From assembly GCA_949316495.1 (NCBI GenBank), contig OX439001.1, forward strand, positions 34,897,523 through 34,961,522: a DNA stretch of 64,000 nt, read 5' to 3'. Made by a program: the position numbers and the translations under genes. Positions 1-14,681 of the stretch are shown here, piece after piece (the stretch's first letter is position 1; each line of letters opens with the position of its first letter). This DNA comes from Amphiduros pacificus (taxonomy: Eukaryota; Annelida; Polychaeta; Phyllodocida; Hesionidae). The notes under the pieces were generated by a model, which searched no databases, had not been told where the DNA came from, and saw nothing but the letters and a program-made list of their open reading frames with translations.

Positions 1-1564
<1,564 letters not shown>

Positions 1565-3772
1565 CTGGGAAAGGATGAGAGACAGGGTGATGATCACCTG
1601 AGAGAGGGGACTTGTGAAGTTGGGCAACACTTTGGTTTTCCTTCCAGCCTTGAATATACGATAGATCCTATTTGTTCTGGTGAGAAGGGGGCCGTACACC
1701 ACGGTGAAGCTCACGTTGAAGCCAATGTAATTAAAGAAGCAGGCAAAAGGTTCAGGCTTGGAAACAAACGTGAAAACAAGAAGGTACTGGATTGCAACTC
1801 CCCCAAGCATAATAAAACTCAGTTCTCTACTTGTGGCTTTGATGATCCTCGCATCGTTGTTGCGAGTGAAGACAACAAAAATGATACAACTGAAGCTGAT
1901 GCCGGACAAGGCCAGCGTGACCAGGACTAGGACCAGGGGTTCGTGCCAGCGCATAAAGTCTGGCGGGATGACCTCGCACTGGGTGCGGGTGTCGCGGTCT
2001 GGCCAGTGTTTCGGGGAGCACGGCCGGCAGCGGGTGTTGTTGTCTACCGTGATCTCGTTCGTGTTGCACCGCCGACACTCCCAACAGCACGTCTCCTTGT
2101 GGTACACGTAGATCTCCGCCGTGGCGCAATCCTGCCCGCAGAAAGATAGCGGAATCGTCGTGTTGCTCGCTCCAAGGTCCTTCACGTTCCATACAATTTT
2201 CTTGACATCGATATCGAGCTGGCTGTTACGCGAATCCCAAACCCCCACGGGGACGGCCTTGTAAACTCCCGCTGACTTTTTCTGGTAATTAAGGATCTCA
2301 TATCGACCCATTAGATCGCCGTTTTCGTTAAAAGTGATGTTTCCAATGAGGCCAGAGAAAGTGAGGTTTTTCAAGTACGACAGATAGGGGGCGTTTTTCA
2401 CACATTCTCTGAGATGGGTTTTTCTCAAATTTGCACAGTTTGCTTGGATAAGATTATGCATTGCTCTTGCAAACGCGTACACTGTGTCTATGATGATAGA
2501 GATATAGACCTCTGGCTCAAAGTCCGGGGCTTGAACGATGTCATCCTCGGGGGAGCAAACAGTCTCATTCACACCCGGGTTAGGGTGCCATGTGCATTTA
2601 AATAGCTCACTCCACATGTCCTTAAACCATGGATTTTTTGTAGTTGTTGGATTGACAGACTTGAAATACTTATCAAACTCTGGCACTTTGACGGTGAGCG
2701 CTCTAAACGAGAGCGCTCCAAGAGCGGCGCTTTCTAAGCCGTCAAAATCGTCCATGTTGACCCCGATTCCGTCGCTTCCGACCCAAACAAAGTGACCCAC
2801 AAGGTCAGCCTCCTGGGCCGCCAGCAAAATATATCTTGCCTCTTCTTGATCAATAAAAAGCACCACTACCCTGGCATTGGTGTTATAAAGGCGCCAAATG
2901 AGCTTTCTGAAGTAGGACTTATCTGATGTTTCCTTGGTGAAACTGACAGAGGCCCCTATGCAGACCCCGCTGTACTTTGCCAGTTGTCCCAGTTGTTCCA
3001 CGGCGTCCTCGCCGTAGCCGCCCTTCACGTAGATCGTATTCACGTAGGTCCAGTTGAAATGCAGCAGAAGCCCTAAAATTGCCCTCACTTGGAAGCGATC
3101 CGGGGGCATCATCCTCAGGAAGTAAGGGTACTTTTTCTTATCGCTAAGCAGGTCGCTTGTAGAGGTAGGACTAATCTGTGGGATCTGAAATATTCCCAGT
3201 AGATTGGCCATCATTATGCTAGCGGGGCTTGACTCGGCACCGATCACCCCAAATACATCATAAAAACTGTGCACTTCGCCCCGGTAGCAGTTGCGTTCAC
3301 ATCGTTCACTTGGGCGACTGTTCATCGGCATGAAGTGCAAAGTCTGAGCTAAGGCCGTGGTGGGCTTCATACAGTCATCTAGAATCACGTGCCCCAAAGT
3401 GACATTAGGGAGGAGAGACGGGTCCTTATTTATCTGGTCTATGGCGAACACCATCGCTTCTATGAGTTGCACTATACCTGTCTCTCTCAATCCCTTCCCG
3501 CACGGTTCACTGTGGCTGAACTCATGCACAGAGAACACCGCTCCGATGTTTAAATCTTCAAGCTTGGGGTACACGTATTCATGACGGCCGTTTTTGGCGT
3601 CTCCAATGTGGAACACAGTCTTTGCACTTAAGCTTTCCGCTTGTGTCTTCTTCGCCCTCAATGTTACTAACATCACACACGTAAATATCACATATGCGGT
3701 CCAAACGTGTCTGATTAAATCCCACGAAGCAGACATGGTGTTGCGAATTACCCTCCTTCCACACGTGTTCAT
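1565..3772 (-). CDS. Metabotropic glutamate-type class C GPCR, first large exon (partial gene)
   Basis: Class C receptors bind an amino-acid-like ligand in an extracellular Venus-flytrap domain and signal through G proteins at the plasma membrane. The exon encodes 736 residues. There is a hydrophobic leader near residues 19-38, a flytrap at about 66-515, and a cysteine-rich domain with nine Cys at 545-599. TM1 lies at about 612-636, TM2 at 650-672, TM3 at 678-702, and TM4 begins near 722. The frame then meets a donor (CCCAG|GTAAGG read on the minus strand), so TM4-TM7 and the tail are encoded beyond the window. By eye the positions that hold the ligand's alpha-amino and alpha-carboxyl groups are kept (S182, T205, Y253, D334). 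The mGluR1 R78 and K409 positions, which hold the distal carboxylate, read L103 and Y423. Met13 is an alternative start. The family is clear; glutamate as ligand is doubtful. Confidence 0.92.
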
Positions 3773-4099
3773 CTTTCACAAGATAATATCCCTGAGACTT
3801 GTAAAAGCGTGTGAGGTTTGTAGCGAGCTTTAGTACTAAACAGTAGTCCGGTCAGTATGAGCATTGTCTGCGAGTGAGCACATGGTGGAAAAAGGCGGGC
3901 AAGGGATGGCTGGTTGTTAGCCTCAGCAGCAGGCGCCTCTTCCGCTTGCCTCAGCCTCACTATACTAACGGCCGCTACTCGCTAAGCATGCTCACTGCAT
4001 GGCCGTCTCTTCCGGATCCCTCTTACCCAAGCCATCTGGATGCAAATTACTGCCATAACTTCCCATGTGGGTATGACCTCCCCGCCTCTTAGTATTTCA

Positions 4100-4147
4100 T
4101 ATGCTCTCTCTCCCCCTCTCTCTTCTCTCTCCCTCTCTCTCTCTGCA
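4100..4147. repeat. CT-rich low-complexity tract upstream of the receptor
   Basis: A (CT)n/CCCT tract of about 45 bases, GA-rich on the receptor sense strand, lies 330 bases upstream of its start codon. GA tracts near promoters can bind GAGA-type factors in some animals; here that is only a possibility. Confidence 0.7.
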
Positions 4148-4277
4148 GATGCAACAGTCTGGCTGTCTTCATAGTTTCATCAACTTTAGACATGCTCCGC
4201 CTTGTAGCATCTTATGATCCCTCATTAAGCCGTCAAATTAAAGGAAATCGAACCCGTGTATATATCCAGGAAATACG

Positions 4278-4291
4278 CCACTAGATGGCAC
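4278..4291 (+). promoter_or_regulatory. Perfect CTCF-like core motif
   Basis: The 14 bases CCACTAGATGGCAC fit every position of the CTCF core CCASYAGRKGGCRS, which is shared by vertebrates and many bilaterians. The site lies about 500 bases upstream of the receptor start codon, where an insulator or loop anchor would be plausible. Near-matches elsewhere (for example around 13530 and 36505) have a changed GGC core. One match could arise by chance, so function is not shown. Confidence 0.45.
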
Positions 4292-7200
4292 TTAGCGCGA
4301 CTCCGTGATCAAAGCTTCATGTGAATATTGTATTGCACAACTCGGGATCATTCTATGATTTATTATTGCCGAATAATAACGATACAGATCTGGCGAGGAA
4401 AACATCCGGTCCATATTAATGGTTATGTATTGATTGGGTCAATTGTCAGTTCAATACCATTTAGTATCTGCTCTGAATTGACCCACCTTCACGACGTGCT
4501 AAACAATACCACTCCTAATGCATGAGCCCAAATTAGTAAAATCAAGAATTGCATATTTTTTTAGTTGATTCACCCAATTAAAATTTAATTACAAAATAAA
4601 AAGTTTATAAAAAAAACTGAGAAATATGAATTTAATGATGGGTCACACAAACGGTCATAGGTGTGTCAAATGCTAAAACATTTTTTTTCTTTTGGCTTGA
4701 CATTTCCAACTATACACACCTTTTGTGCGATATAAGCTTTACCTATTCAGATTTTCTTCTTAATATCTGGAAACATCAACAGAAGACACAGTGGCCTTGT
4801 AAGTTGAGAACATAAAGATCTTATATAAAAAACCGACACAAAATCGCAACTAGGAGATTGCATTTTTTCACCTGTCAGTAATTCATCAGAGTCCCCCAAA
4901 TCGTTAATGTGTTAGAGGTCCGATAACTGTTGAAATAATGGGTCCACATGCCATGAGATCCACACCTGGAAGGCATTTTGAATGGGCATTCAGATGGATG
5001 ACAATGACCTACTTCTCAAGGTCACATAAACAGTCAGACAAATATATGAGCTTCGACCTTCCAGTTCTATCTTCTTTTTATGAATATGGTATACGTGTAT
5101 ACTAGGGGGGTGACATGAAGATTTGAGCTTTTGGCATTTATTTTTTATGAGTAGCTTAATCATTTCCACAGATCATAACATAATACTGTATTCTTTTGAT
5201 CTATATACGTATAACACAAAGGCTGAACAATTTTATTTGGTTAATATACTCGGGAAATTTACTACTTAATCAAGCCATTGGGCAAACATTGCATTTTTCT
5301 CTTTTCAAAAATAAGCTGCATGCGTCAGTGAAAATATAAATATTTTGATTTATCAGTTTTGTAGTGTTAAAATGTATTGTGAATATATGGAAAGTTGTCG
5401 AAGCAAGTAAATCAAGCATAGGATCCAACATTACTACAGCTTTTAAAATAAATTCAAAAACAAGTTTCTATTTATTTCATATTTAAATGAGAAAGTAAGG
5501 AATATAGATATGAATCTGGATATAAAATGGCTCCAGAAAAATAAGATAAAATGATTATGATTCTTTGTGAATCTCAGAAAATGTCCATTTGTCAAGATAG
5601 AAATTATCCACCCATACGTTATATTTCACCCAAGGGGAAACATAACGCCTCACAAAGCCTCCATGAAAGTACCTTGGCTTTTTTCTAAGGGTTTGATGTT
5701 TTATTCCTTTGTTATTCCTTTGTTAAATTATTGATTGTAATTTCATTTGATTATTCTATTGTTATTGCATTTGAAATATCTAATGTTTCACAGTAGATAT
5801 TTTGCTCAACTATCACAGGGCTTCACTGAGACATGAGTTGACGTCTGGCTTTTTGTGGTGTTTAATCTGAAATCAATGCGGTGACGTCATGTTTGCTGTG
5901 TCGCAGGTCATATTCATCACCAACATTCCGAAGCAAGCCAGAGACCCGGATATAAAGCGCCTCTTTTTTTCCACAGACGGAAGGTCAGGAACAGCTATCG
6001 TGTTACCAAGTGCGCACTTTATCTTGATTTACATTATTTATTGACAATTTAAATACTATTGTGACACTGGTTATATGATACACTTTGGATATATATGTAT
6101 GTCATCAAAGGATGCCGGTATGAAACGCCTTATATGTTGAAATGAGGTGAAATGGGCATAAATATGGAGAGATTTAGTGTTCACTTCATGCTTTCGCCTC
6201 AGCAGTGGCAACTCAATACATTTACTTGTATATCCCACTTTCAATTTACATCATGTTATTGAATAGTGGTATAATATTGACATTTCTGGCATGGTATTCA
6301 AGATGTTGAATATACTGAGCTGGGTTTTGAACGGAGAGTCTTACTGATCATCCAGCTAGATTCAACGTGATTGGCTGATTGATCTTTATTATTTTCTTTA
6401 ATGGACATTCCAAAACAAGTTTCCTTTCTTGTTAATGTCAGAAACAGTAAACTATTTTTTCCTGTGTGCTGAGGTGTAATTGCTCAAAACCATCTGTTAA
6501 CGCTAAAAATGAATCATATATTGTCAATTCATGGAAGCCCAAAATAATACTGAGGACCTGTAAATAGGTTTCGTTATATTTGCAAACTAATTGGTATGAG
6601 AACTGTAGCATTAATGAGATAATTATTTCACTATATTCCCAGCAAACAGGGCTGCAGCTTGGAATTTTATTTTTAGCGAGAATGTAGCCAATAGCTTAGG
6701 TAAAACCTTTCATTTAAATGTGTCTCATATTGATATCTATGTGATTCAAAGGATTCAAAGAAGTCACAAAATTAGCACACACCCACACCCACACCCACAC
6801 ACACTCACACTCACACACACGCACAACCACTTTGGTATTTATCCCAACTTTATCAATATGGACTGCAAAATTGTAGGGCACAAGACTTACCAAGAGAAGA
6901 AAAAAATACACACTTTCATTTAAGCCCAACTCATGCAGGAATATATTGAAAGCGGTTTTATTCTTCATATTTATTTTATTTATTTATTTTTTATCTTCTT
7001 TGGAAAAGTCTGATTGGAATGCACGAACTTCTGTTTGACATCAAACAAGATTTAATAATGTTAAACACGAATGATTTTAAACAAATCCCTGGCTGTCGTT
7101 TCAGCTGTTAAGGAGACCCAGGAGAAAACATTTTAAATATTTTCAGCACCACGTTAGCTATCAGTATGCCAAATATTCCCTCTAGCATTTAAGCAAACAT

Positions 7201-7630
7201 GGCGATGAGAACAGAGAAGGAAGCGCCGGAATGATGCAAGAAAAAAAGGTCTTGTACAAACCATCACATAGTTGGTGACATTTTGAAAATTGGTCACGTT
7301 GACATGTTATATATTACATCATGATGTAGGACACGGTTTGTTGGGTATGATTAAATATGAATCTAAAAGAAGATGGCATAACGTTCACATTAATGCACGG
7401 CTTGTGACAGGAAGTAACACCACAGCGTATCTGTCATGTCAGCCTGTCATAATCCACCTATCAATGGCGCAATGTAAAGTAGAAATGTTGATAGCAGTTA
7501 TCAACCTCCAAACCAATGTTGATAGCAATTATCAACCTCCAAACCAAATGAAAGATGATTAGTAACCGAGATGACATGCCTACCTATCATGTCCCAAGTT
7601 ACAGCGTTATTCCATTAAATACACGTTGAA
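4292..7630. other. Intergenic AT-rich stretch
   Basis: No gene was recognised. It holds a CACACC-type microsatellite (6777-6826), a perfect CRE-like TGACGTCA at 5882-5889, and a tandem pair of about 36 bases near 7485-7549 whose units contain the small palindrome GTTGATA...TATCAAC. A short AG/GT-flanked open stretch at 5907-5983 is too weak to call an exon. Confidence 0.6.
6777..6826. repeat. (CACACC/CACA)n microsatellite
   Basis: About 50 bases made of CACACC and CACACT units. It is simple sequence, and the short open frames on both strands here are by-products. Confidence 0.9.
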
Positions 7631-10600
7631 GTGGGTGACATGTCTGTCTGTCATAATCCACGTCTCAGCGGTATCTCATGTTGAGGTGGGTGACATGTCT
7701 GTCTGTCATAATCCACGTCTCAGTGGTATCTCATGTTGAGGTGGGTGACATGTCAGTCTGTCATAATCCACGTCTCAGTGGTATCTCATGTTGCGGTGGG
7801 TGACATGTCAGTCTGTCATAATCCACGTCTCAGTGGTATCTCATGTTGCGGTGGGTGACATGTCTGTCTGTCATAATCCACGTCTCAGTGGTATCTCATG
7901 TTGAGGTGGGTGACATGTCTCCCTGTCATAATCCACGTCTCAATGGTATCTCATGTTGAGGTGGGTGACATGTCAGTCTGTCATAATCCACGTCTCAGTG
8001 GTATCTCATGTTGAGGTGGGTGACATGTCAGTCTGTCATAATCCACGTCTCAGTGGTATCTCATGTTGAGGTGGGTGACATGTCTGTCTGTCATAATCCA
8101 CGTCTCAGTGGTATCTCATGTTGAGGTGGGTGACATGTCAGTCTGTCATAATCCACGTCTCAGTGGTATCTCATGTTGCGGTGGGTGACATGTCAGTCTG
8201 TCATAATCCACGTCTCAGTGGTATCTCATGTTGAGGTGGGTGACATGTCAGTCTGTCATAATCTACGTCTCAGTGGTATCTCATGTTCCGGTGGGTGACA
8301 TGTCAGTCTGTCATAATCCACGTCTCAGTGGTATCTCATGTTGAGGTGGGTGACATGTCTGTCTGTCATAATCCACGTCTCAGTGGTATCTCATGTTGAG
8401 GTGGGTGACATGTCAGTCTGTCATAATCCACGTCTCAGTGGTATCTCATGTTGAGGTGGGTGACATGTCAGTCTGTCATAATCCACGTCTCAGTGGTATC
8501 TCATGTTGAAGTGGGTGACATGTCAGTCTGTCATAATCCACGTCTCAGTGGTATCTCATGTTGAGGTGGGTGACATGTCTGTCTGTCATAATCCACGTCT
8601 CAGTGGTATCTCATGTTGAGGTGGGTGACATGTCAGTCTGTCATAATCCACGTCTCAGTGGTATCTCATGTTGAGGTGGGTGACATGTCAGTCTGTCATA
8701 ATCCACGTCTCAGTGGTATCTCATGTTGAGGTGGGTGACATGTCAGTCTGTCATAATCCACGTCTCAGTGGTATCTCATGTTGAAGTGGGTGACATGTCT
8801 CCCTGTCATAATCCACGTCTCAGTGGTATCTCATGTTGAGGTGGGTGACATGTCAGTCTGTCATAATCCACGTCTCAGTGGTATCTCATGTTGAGGTGGG
8901 TGACATGTCAGTCTGTCATAATCCACGTCTCAGTGGTATCTCATGTTGAGGTGGGTGACATGTCAGTCTGTCATAATCCACGTCTCAGTGGTATCTCATG
9001 TTGAGGTGGGTGACATGTCAGCCTGTCATAATCTACGTCTCAGTGGTATCTCATGTTGAGGTGGGTGACATGTCTCCCTGTCATAATCCACGTCTCAGTG
9101 GTATCTCATGTTGAGGTGGGTGACATATCAGTCTGTCATAATCCACGTCTCAGTGGTATCTCATGTTGCGGTGGGTGACATGTCAGTCTGTCATAATCCA
9201 CGTCTCAGTGGTATCTCATGTTGAGGTGGGTGACATGTCAGTCTGTCATAATCCACGTCTCAGTGGTATCTCATGTTGAGGTGGGTGACATGTCAGTCTG
9301 TCATAATCCACGTCTCAGTGGTATCTCATGTTGAGGTGGGTGACATGTCAGTCTGTCATAATCCACGTCTCAGTGGTATCTCATGTTGAGGTGGGTGACA
9401 TGTCAGTCTGTCATAATCCACGTCTCAGTGGTATCTCATGTTGAGGTGGGTGACATGTCAGTCTGTCATAATCCACGTCTCAGTGGTATCTCATGTTGAG
9501 GTGGGTGACATGTCTGATTGTCATAATCCACGTCTCAGTGGTATCTCATGTTGCGGTGGGTGACATGTCAGTCTGTCATAATCTACGTCTCAGTGGTATC
9601 TCATGTTGAGGTGGGTGACATGTCAGTCTGTCATAATCCACGTCTCAGTGGTATCTCATGTTGAGGTGGGTGACATGTCAGTCTGTCATAATCCACGTCT
9701 CAGTGGTATCTCATGTTGAAGTGGGTGACATGTCTCCCTGTCATAATCCACGTCTCAGTGGTATCTCATGTTGAGGTGGGTGACATGTCTGTCTGTCATA
9801 ATCCACGTCTCAGTGGTATCTCATGTTGAGGTGGGTGACATGTCAGCCTGTCATAATCTACGTCTCAGTGGTATCTCATGTTGAGGTGGGTGACATGTCT
9901 CCCTGTCATAATCCACGTCTCAGTGGTATCTCATGTTGAGGTGGGTGACATATCAGTCTGTCATAATCCACGTCTCAGTGGTATCTCATGTTGAGGTGGG
10001 TGACATGTCTGTCTGTCATAATCCACGTCTCAGTGGTATCTCATGTTGAGGTGGGTGACATGTCAGTCTGTCATAATCCACGTCTCAGTGGTATCTCATG
10101 TTGAGGTGGGTGACATGTCAGTCTGTCATAATCCACGTCTCAGTGGTATCTCATGTTGAGGTGGGTGACATGTCAGTCTGTCATAATCCACGTCTCAGTG
10201 GTATCTCATGTTGAGGTGGGTGACATGTCAGTCTGTCATAATCCACGTCTCAGTGGTATCTCATGTTGAGGTGGGTGACATGTCAGTCTGTCATAATCCA
10301 CGTCTCAGTGGTATCTCATGTTGAGGTGGGTGACATGTCAGTCTGTCATAATCCACGTCTCAATGGTATCTCATGTTGAGGTGGGTGACATGTCAGTCTG
10401 TCATAATCCACGTCTCAATGGTATCTCATGTTGAGGTGGGTGACATGTCTCCCTGTCATAATCCACGTCTCAGTGGTATCTCATGTTGAGGTGGGTGACA
10501 TGTCAGTCTGTCATAATCCACGTCTCAATGGTATCTCATGTTGAGGTGGGTGACATGTCAGTCTGTCATAATCCACGTCTCAATGGTATCTCATGTTGAG

Positions 10601-11338
10601 GTGGGTGACATGTCAGTCTGTCATAATCCACGTCTCAATGGTATCTCATGTTGAGGTGGGTGTCATGTCAGTCTGTCATAATCCGCGTCTCAGTGGTATC
10701 TCATGTTGAGGTGGGTGACATGTCAGCCTGTCATAATCCACGTTTCAATGGTATCTCATGTTGAGGTGGGTGATATGTCTGTCTGTCATAATCCACGTCT
10801 CAGTGATATCTCATGTTGAGGTGGGTGACATGTCAGTCTGTCATAATCCACGTCTCAGTGGTATCTCATGTTGAGGTGGGTGACATGTCAGTCTGTCATA
10901 ATCCACGTCTCAGTGGTATCTCATGTTGAGGTGGGTGACATGTCTGTCTGTCATAATCCACGTCTCAGTGGTATCTCATGCTGAGGTGGGTGACATGTCT
11001 GTCTGTCATAATCCACGTCTCAGTGGTATCTCATGCTGAGGTGGGTGACATGTCAGTCTGTCATAATCCACGTCTCAGTGGTATCTCATGTTGAGGTGGG
11101 TGACATGTCAGTCTGTCATAATCCACGTCTCAGTGATATCTCATGTTGAGGTGGGTGACATGTCAGTCTGTCATAATCCACGTCTCAGTGATATCTCATG
11201 TTGAGGTGGGTGACATGTCTGTCTGTCATAATCCACGTCTCAGTGGTATCTCATGTTGCGGTGGGTGACATGTCAGTCTGTCATAATCCACGTCTCAGTG
11301 GTATCTCATGTTGAGGTGGGTGACATGTCAGTCTGTCA
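7631..11338. repeat. 55-bp minisatellite, about 67 tandem copies
   Basis: A 3.7-kb array whose unit begins GTGGGTGACATGTCAGTCTG and ends CTCATGTTGAG. The period is 55 bases wherever I measured it and the copies are nearly identical. Variants fall mainly in the TGTCAGTCTG segment (TGTCTGTCTG, TGTCTCCCTG, TGTCAGCCTG), in CCACG/CTACG, and in GAG/GCG/GAA at the unit end. The combination TCAGCCTG-CTACG, then TCTCCCTG, then ATATCAG occurs at 9019-9130 and again exactly 825 bases (15 units) later, which shows a block duplication. Most units carry the 10-base palindrome TGACATGTCA. The period is not a multiple of three and the array is not coding. Confidence 0.98.
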
Positions 11339-13396
11339 TTATGAAAGTCTCAGTGATATATAAATGGATACATGTTAAGGTGGGTTTTATGCCAGGCAAT
11401 CATCTCCTCCGAGGTCACTCTCTGGCATGTGGTTAGGAAGTTGATAATTATGAATATCTGATAACGTCGATGTGGGAGGCATGACAGCAGGTTCGTCATC
11501 TTTAAGCAGCATACCTTCAGGTATCCCTTTTACAGATTTTTTTTAATCTCACCATTTTCTACGAGATTCTATATCGATCGTCTGGAAGTTATATTCCATA
11601 TACAATTGGTGTAGAAATATAGATTCAGACAGAATGTAGTCCAATACACCTACGGTCTATATATATAGTAAAACACCAGATTTATCAAGCATGTGGGGGA
11701 GAGCTTAAAGTCCCTGAGCAGTATATTGCATCACAAAGATCAATACATTTTTCATTTGTGCCAAAATCACTGTGAAAATATGGAGCAATCCAACATTGAA
11801 ATGCCTACTTGAATGATTTGAGTGCCTGAAGTGCGCATGATCCACGTTGAGAGAAAGGGAATGCCAAACATTTAAGTTTTCATCATTACATGATTGCACT
11901 TTATTTTCTACCCAATCTTCGGGTAACAAGAACAAAAGGACTGTGCATGTCTCAAACAATTATCGTAGACAGTGGTCTCGCCATGACATTTAGCCCCTTT
12001 TCCCCCGGCGTATATACACCATTGCCTTATGTTATAAAAGCCAAGTCCTAAAATCGACTTTTTTGTGTACAGACCCTTTCTTTTGTGAAAAGGTTAAATT
12101 TGGTGACATAATTGTACACAAAGATCGTTATGGTGTGAAACGCAGGGCAGTTCTTGCTTACTGGAGTCTAACACATGAACAACTGAATAGTAGTGACCGA
12201 AAATTAGACCAAAGTCAATGCTACCTGATGTTTTTTGTGGTTTCACAAATCGTTATAATTATATTTTTTATTTATTTAAAAACAATTGGACTGTTTAAAA
12301 AACCCTTTTATCATCAATAGTTGTTAGACCCTCAAAAGATTCTGAGCCATTTTTGACGAACTTACAACTTCCATGTTTTCGCAGCTTAAATGATGATGAA
12401 AAGGCTAGTAGTCTGTATATAAATAAAAATAAACGGATTAATAAAAATATATTATGAAGATTTATTTAAAAAGAATGATTCTTCTATTATGTACATGCCT
12501 AATTTGAAGTAATTTACAGAACTCTTCAAGGCGGCGATATCATATTAAAGAAAAAAAAACTTTATTTCTTCCCAGTTGTAAATTATATGATGTCTAGCCT
12601 TGAGAGATTTATAGTTTGAAGCATCTCCATATTTATACCATGCCATATATTTATTGCATTATGATTGATTATAAAGTGTTACAATATGTCCATTTGTGTT
12701 GTATATAATAGAGAAAAAAAGCCTTAAGTTTTGCATAAATTGGAAGAGATAATTAGGATAATGCTGGTCAGATAGGCTGGATTAGACGTCTTAATTCTGT
12801 CATTTAAATCATGTAAGTGTAAAGTATGCAGTATGTGCATGCATTAGCTCCATCAGCGTCATCCATCAAGGGTGTGAACCTCTATCATAAGACTTTGCCG
12901 TGAACACAATACGTGCCAAGGTTTTATTGACGATGCCCTATTTAACTTTTTAATCCTTTTCGTTGATTCCATATCAAAAGCATTCCTTTCTACGTCATGG
13001 ATCACTACACTGCAACTGTGTGTCAAACCAAACGTGGATAATATCATATTCTCTGTTGTGTGCACCCCGGCCACTGTAAAGCATAATGGACCATCCTTTT
13101 CACCTAAATATAAAGTCCAAGGGTTCGGATGTTTAATCAGCAATTCGTTTATCCACCAAATCTAAATAATGTGACTGCTGTCATGTTTAGGGATTTGAAA
13201 AAACACTGAAAGTGAAAGAGAAATAAGTATACTCTTTAACAATGAAATGCCATGCGTCTATATGATATATTCCAAAAGGAACGACCTTTCCCGTTCAATT
13301 AAATCCAGTCATTTTGTTAGCTGTGGACTTCCTTATAAATGTTGTCTGAATGGTAGATTTGGTAAACCCTCAAACACAAAAATGTGAGATGGAAGG
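11339..13396. other. Intergenic AT-rich stretch
   Basis: No gene was recognised between the minisatellite and the 3' end of the MINPP1-like gene. The first 60 bases still contain decayed minisatellite words (AAAGTCTCAGTGATAT). A 94-codon minus-strand frame at 12859-13143 has no recognisable domain or supporting splice structure. Confidence 0.6.
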
Positions 13397-13402
13397 TTTA
13401 TT
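13397..13402 (-). terminator. Poly(A) signal of the MINPP1-like gene
   Basis: AATAAA on the minus strand, about 60 bases after the stop codon at 13463. It is the first canonical signal downstream and fits a short 3' UTR. Confidence 0.55.
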
Positions 13403-13462
13403 TCTAAAATATGTTGAAAATTTTCATGCATATTTAAACAATAAGCTATGTCATTTGAAGTT

Positions 13463-14650
13463 TTATGTAAAATATGCAACAATCATGAGCACGATAAACA
13501 ATGACATGAAAGATGAAGACTCGCGCGCACGGCCACCAGATGTCACCTCGCTACACCTATCCTCAAAATCACAGTCATTGATATATTCATCATATTCACT
13601 GACAACCGTGTCATAGTCACAGAGGTGAGTGCTGCAGGCGGGAAACTTCACCGGGATCTCCCTCACAAACAGCTGTACCATGTACGGCTTGAGAGTCCTC
13701 GGCCATTCAACACCAGAGGGCACTGGCTGTCCGATAGGGGCAGACGAACTGGTATCACATTTGTAAAGAACGAATTCCACATTGGTAGCTTCCGGACCGG
13801 TTTTATCCCCTCTGAACTGCCTGTCCTTGTGGAGATTATAATTGGAGGCCTTCAGTGGGGGATCGTCTTTGTATAGTCCAAGGAGAGTCTGCAGAGCTTG
13901 CACTGTAGGCGTGTGCCCGATCAGGAAGTTGCCCTTGTTCCATGTGCTGAAACATACAGAATTACTGAGATTACAGAACATGTCTCTAAAAACACATCAT
14001 ATTCACAACTTATCAAATGTGTATTTGACTTAGTTTCACTCCTTTGTCTCAGCGCTTGTACGGACCATTGGGTCATAATTCCTGAGGTTTGGTAACAGTT
14101 AAATGAGTAATGACAATTTCACATTTTTCTAACAGTCAGGGTATATAGCAAACATCACATCGAGGCTCTTCAAAATATATAATTGCCAAAGCGAGGCAAT
14201 TCCTCATAGAAACAACCCTTGTTTTTTAATAGAACAAACAATGTGATTTGATAGTTACAATATAAATTTAATAATGACAATATGTTAAAATCCACAGTTC
14301 CTTTCAGAAAAATGTATCCATATTATTTACTGATTTTGACTTATTAGCCAAGCACGGCATCTTAACCCTCTCACCTTAGTCCATCCTCAGAAGCATCCAC
14401 GGCATCCTGCATTTGTTGGAAGAAATGTGACAGGAGGATGCAGCTCATCTCTGATCCAATAGGGTAGGCATATCCAGTCTTTAGATAATTCTAAAATAAA
14501 TTATTTTTGATGGGTTATAATAAATATATAGAACGTGAACAATATTCCAATGTTAAATGTCTCTATCATTTGATATTTCAAAGAGGCAGCATTTCATAAC
14601 TATTGTAATGAATATTTTCATTTCTATTTTTTGTTTTTTGTTTTTCATTG

Positions 14651-14681
<31 letters not shown>

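Noticed and set aside
5907-5983. AG/GT-flanked open stretch with an RRM-like start (VIFITNIPKQARDPDIKRLF)
   Set aside because: Interesting wording but only 77 bases, weak donor, no neighbouring exons; chance cannot be excluded.
7631-11338. CRISPR-like array
   Set aside because: Units are contiguous and nearly identical with no unique spacers; this is a minisatellite in a eukaryotic genome.
12859-13143. 94-codon minus-strand frame downstream of the MINPP1-like gene
   Set aside because: No recognisable domain, no splice support, and the phosphatase gene already ends at 13463 with a poly(A) signal in between.
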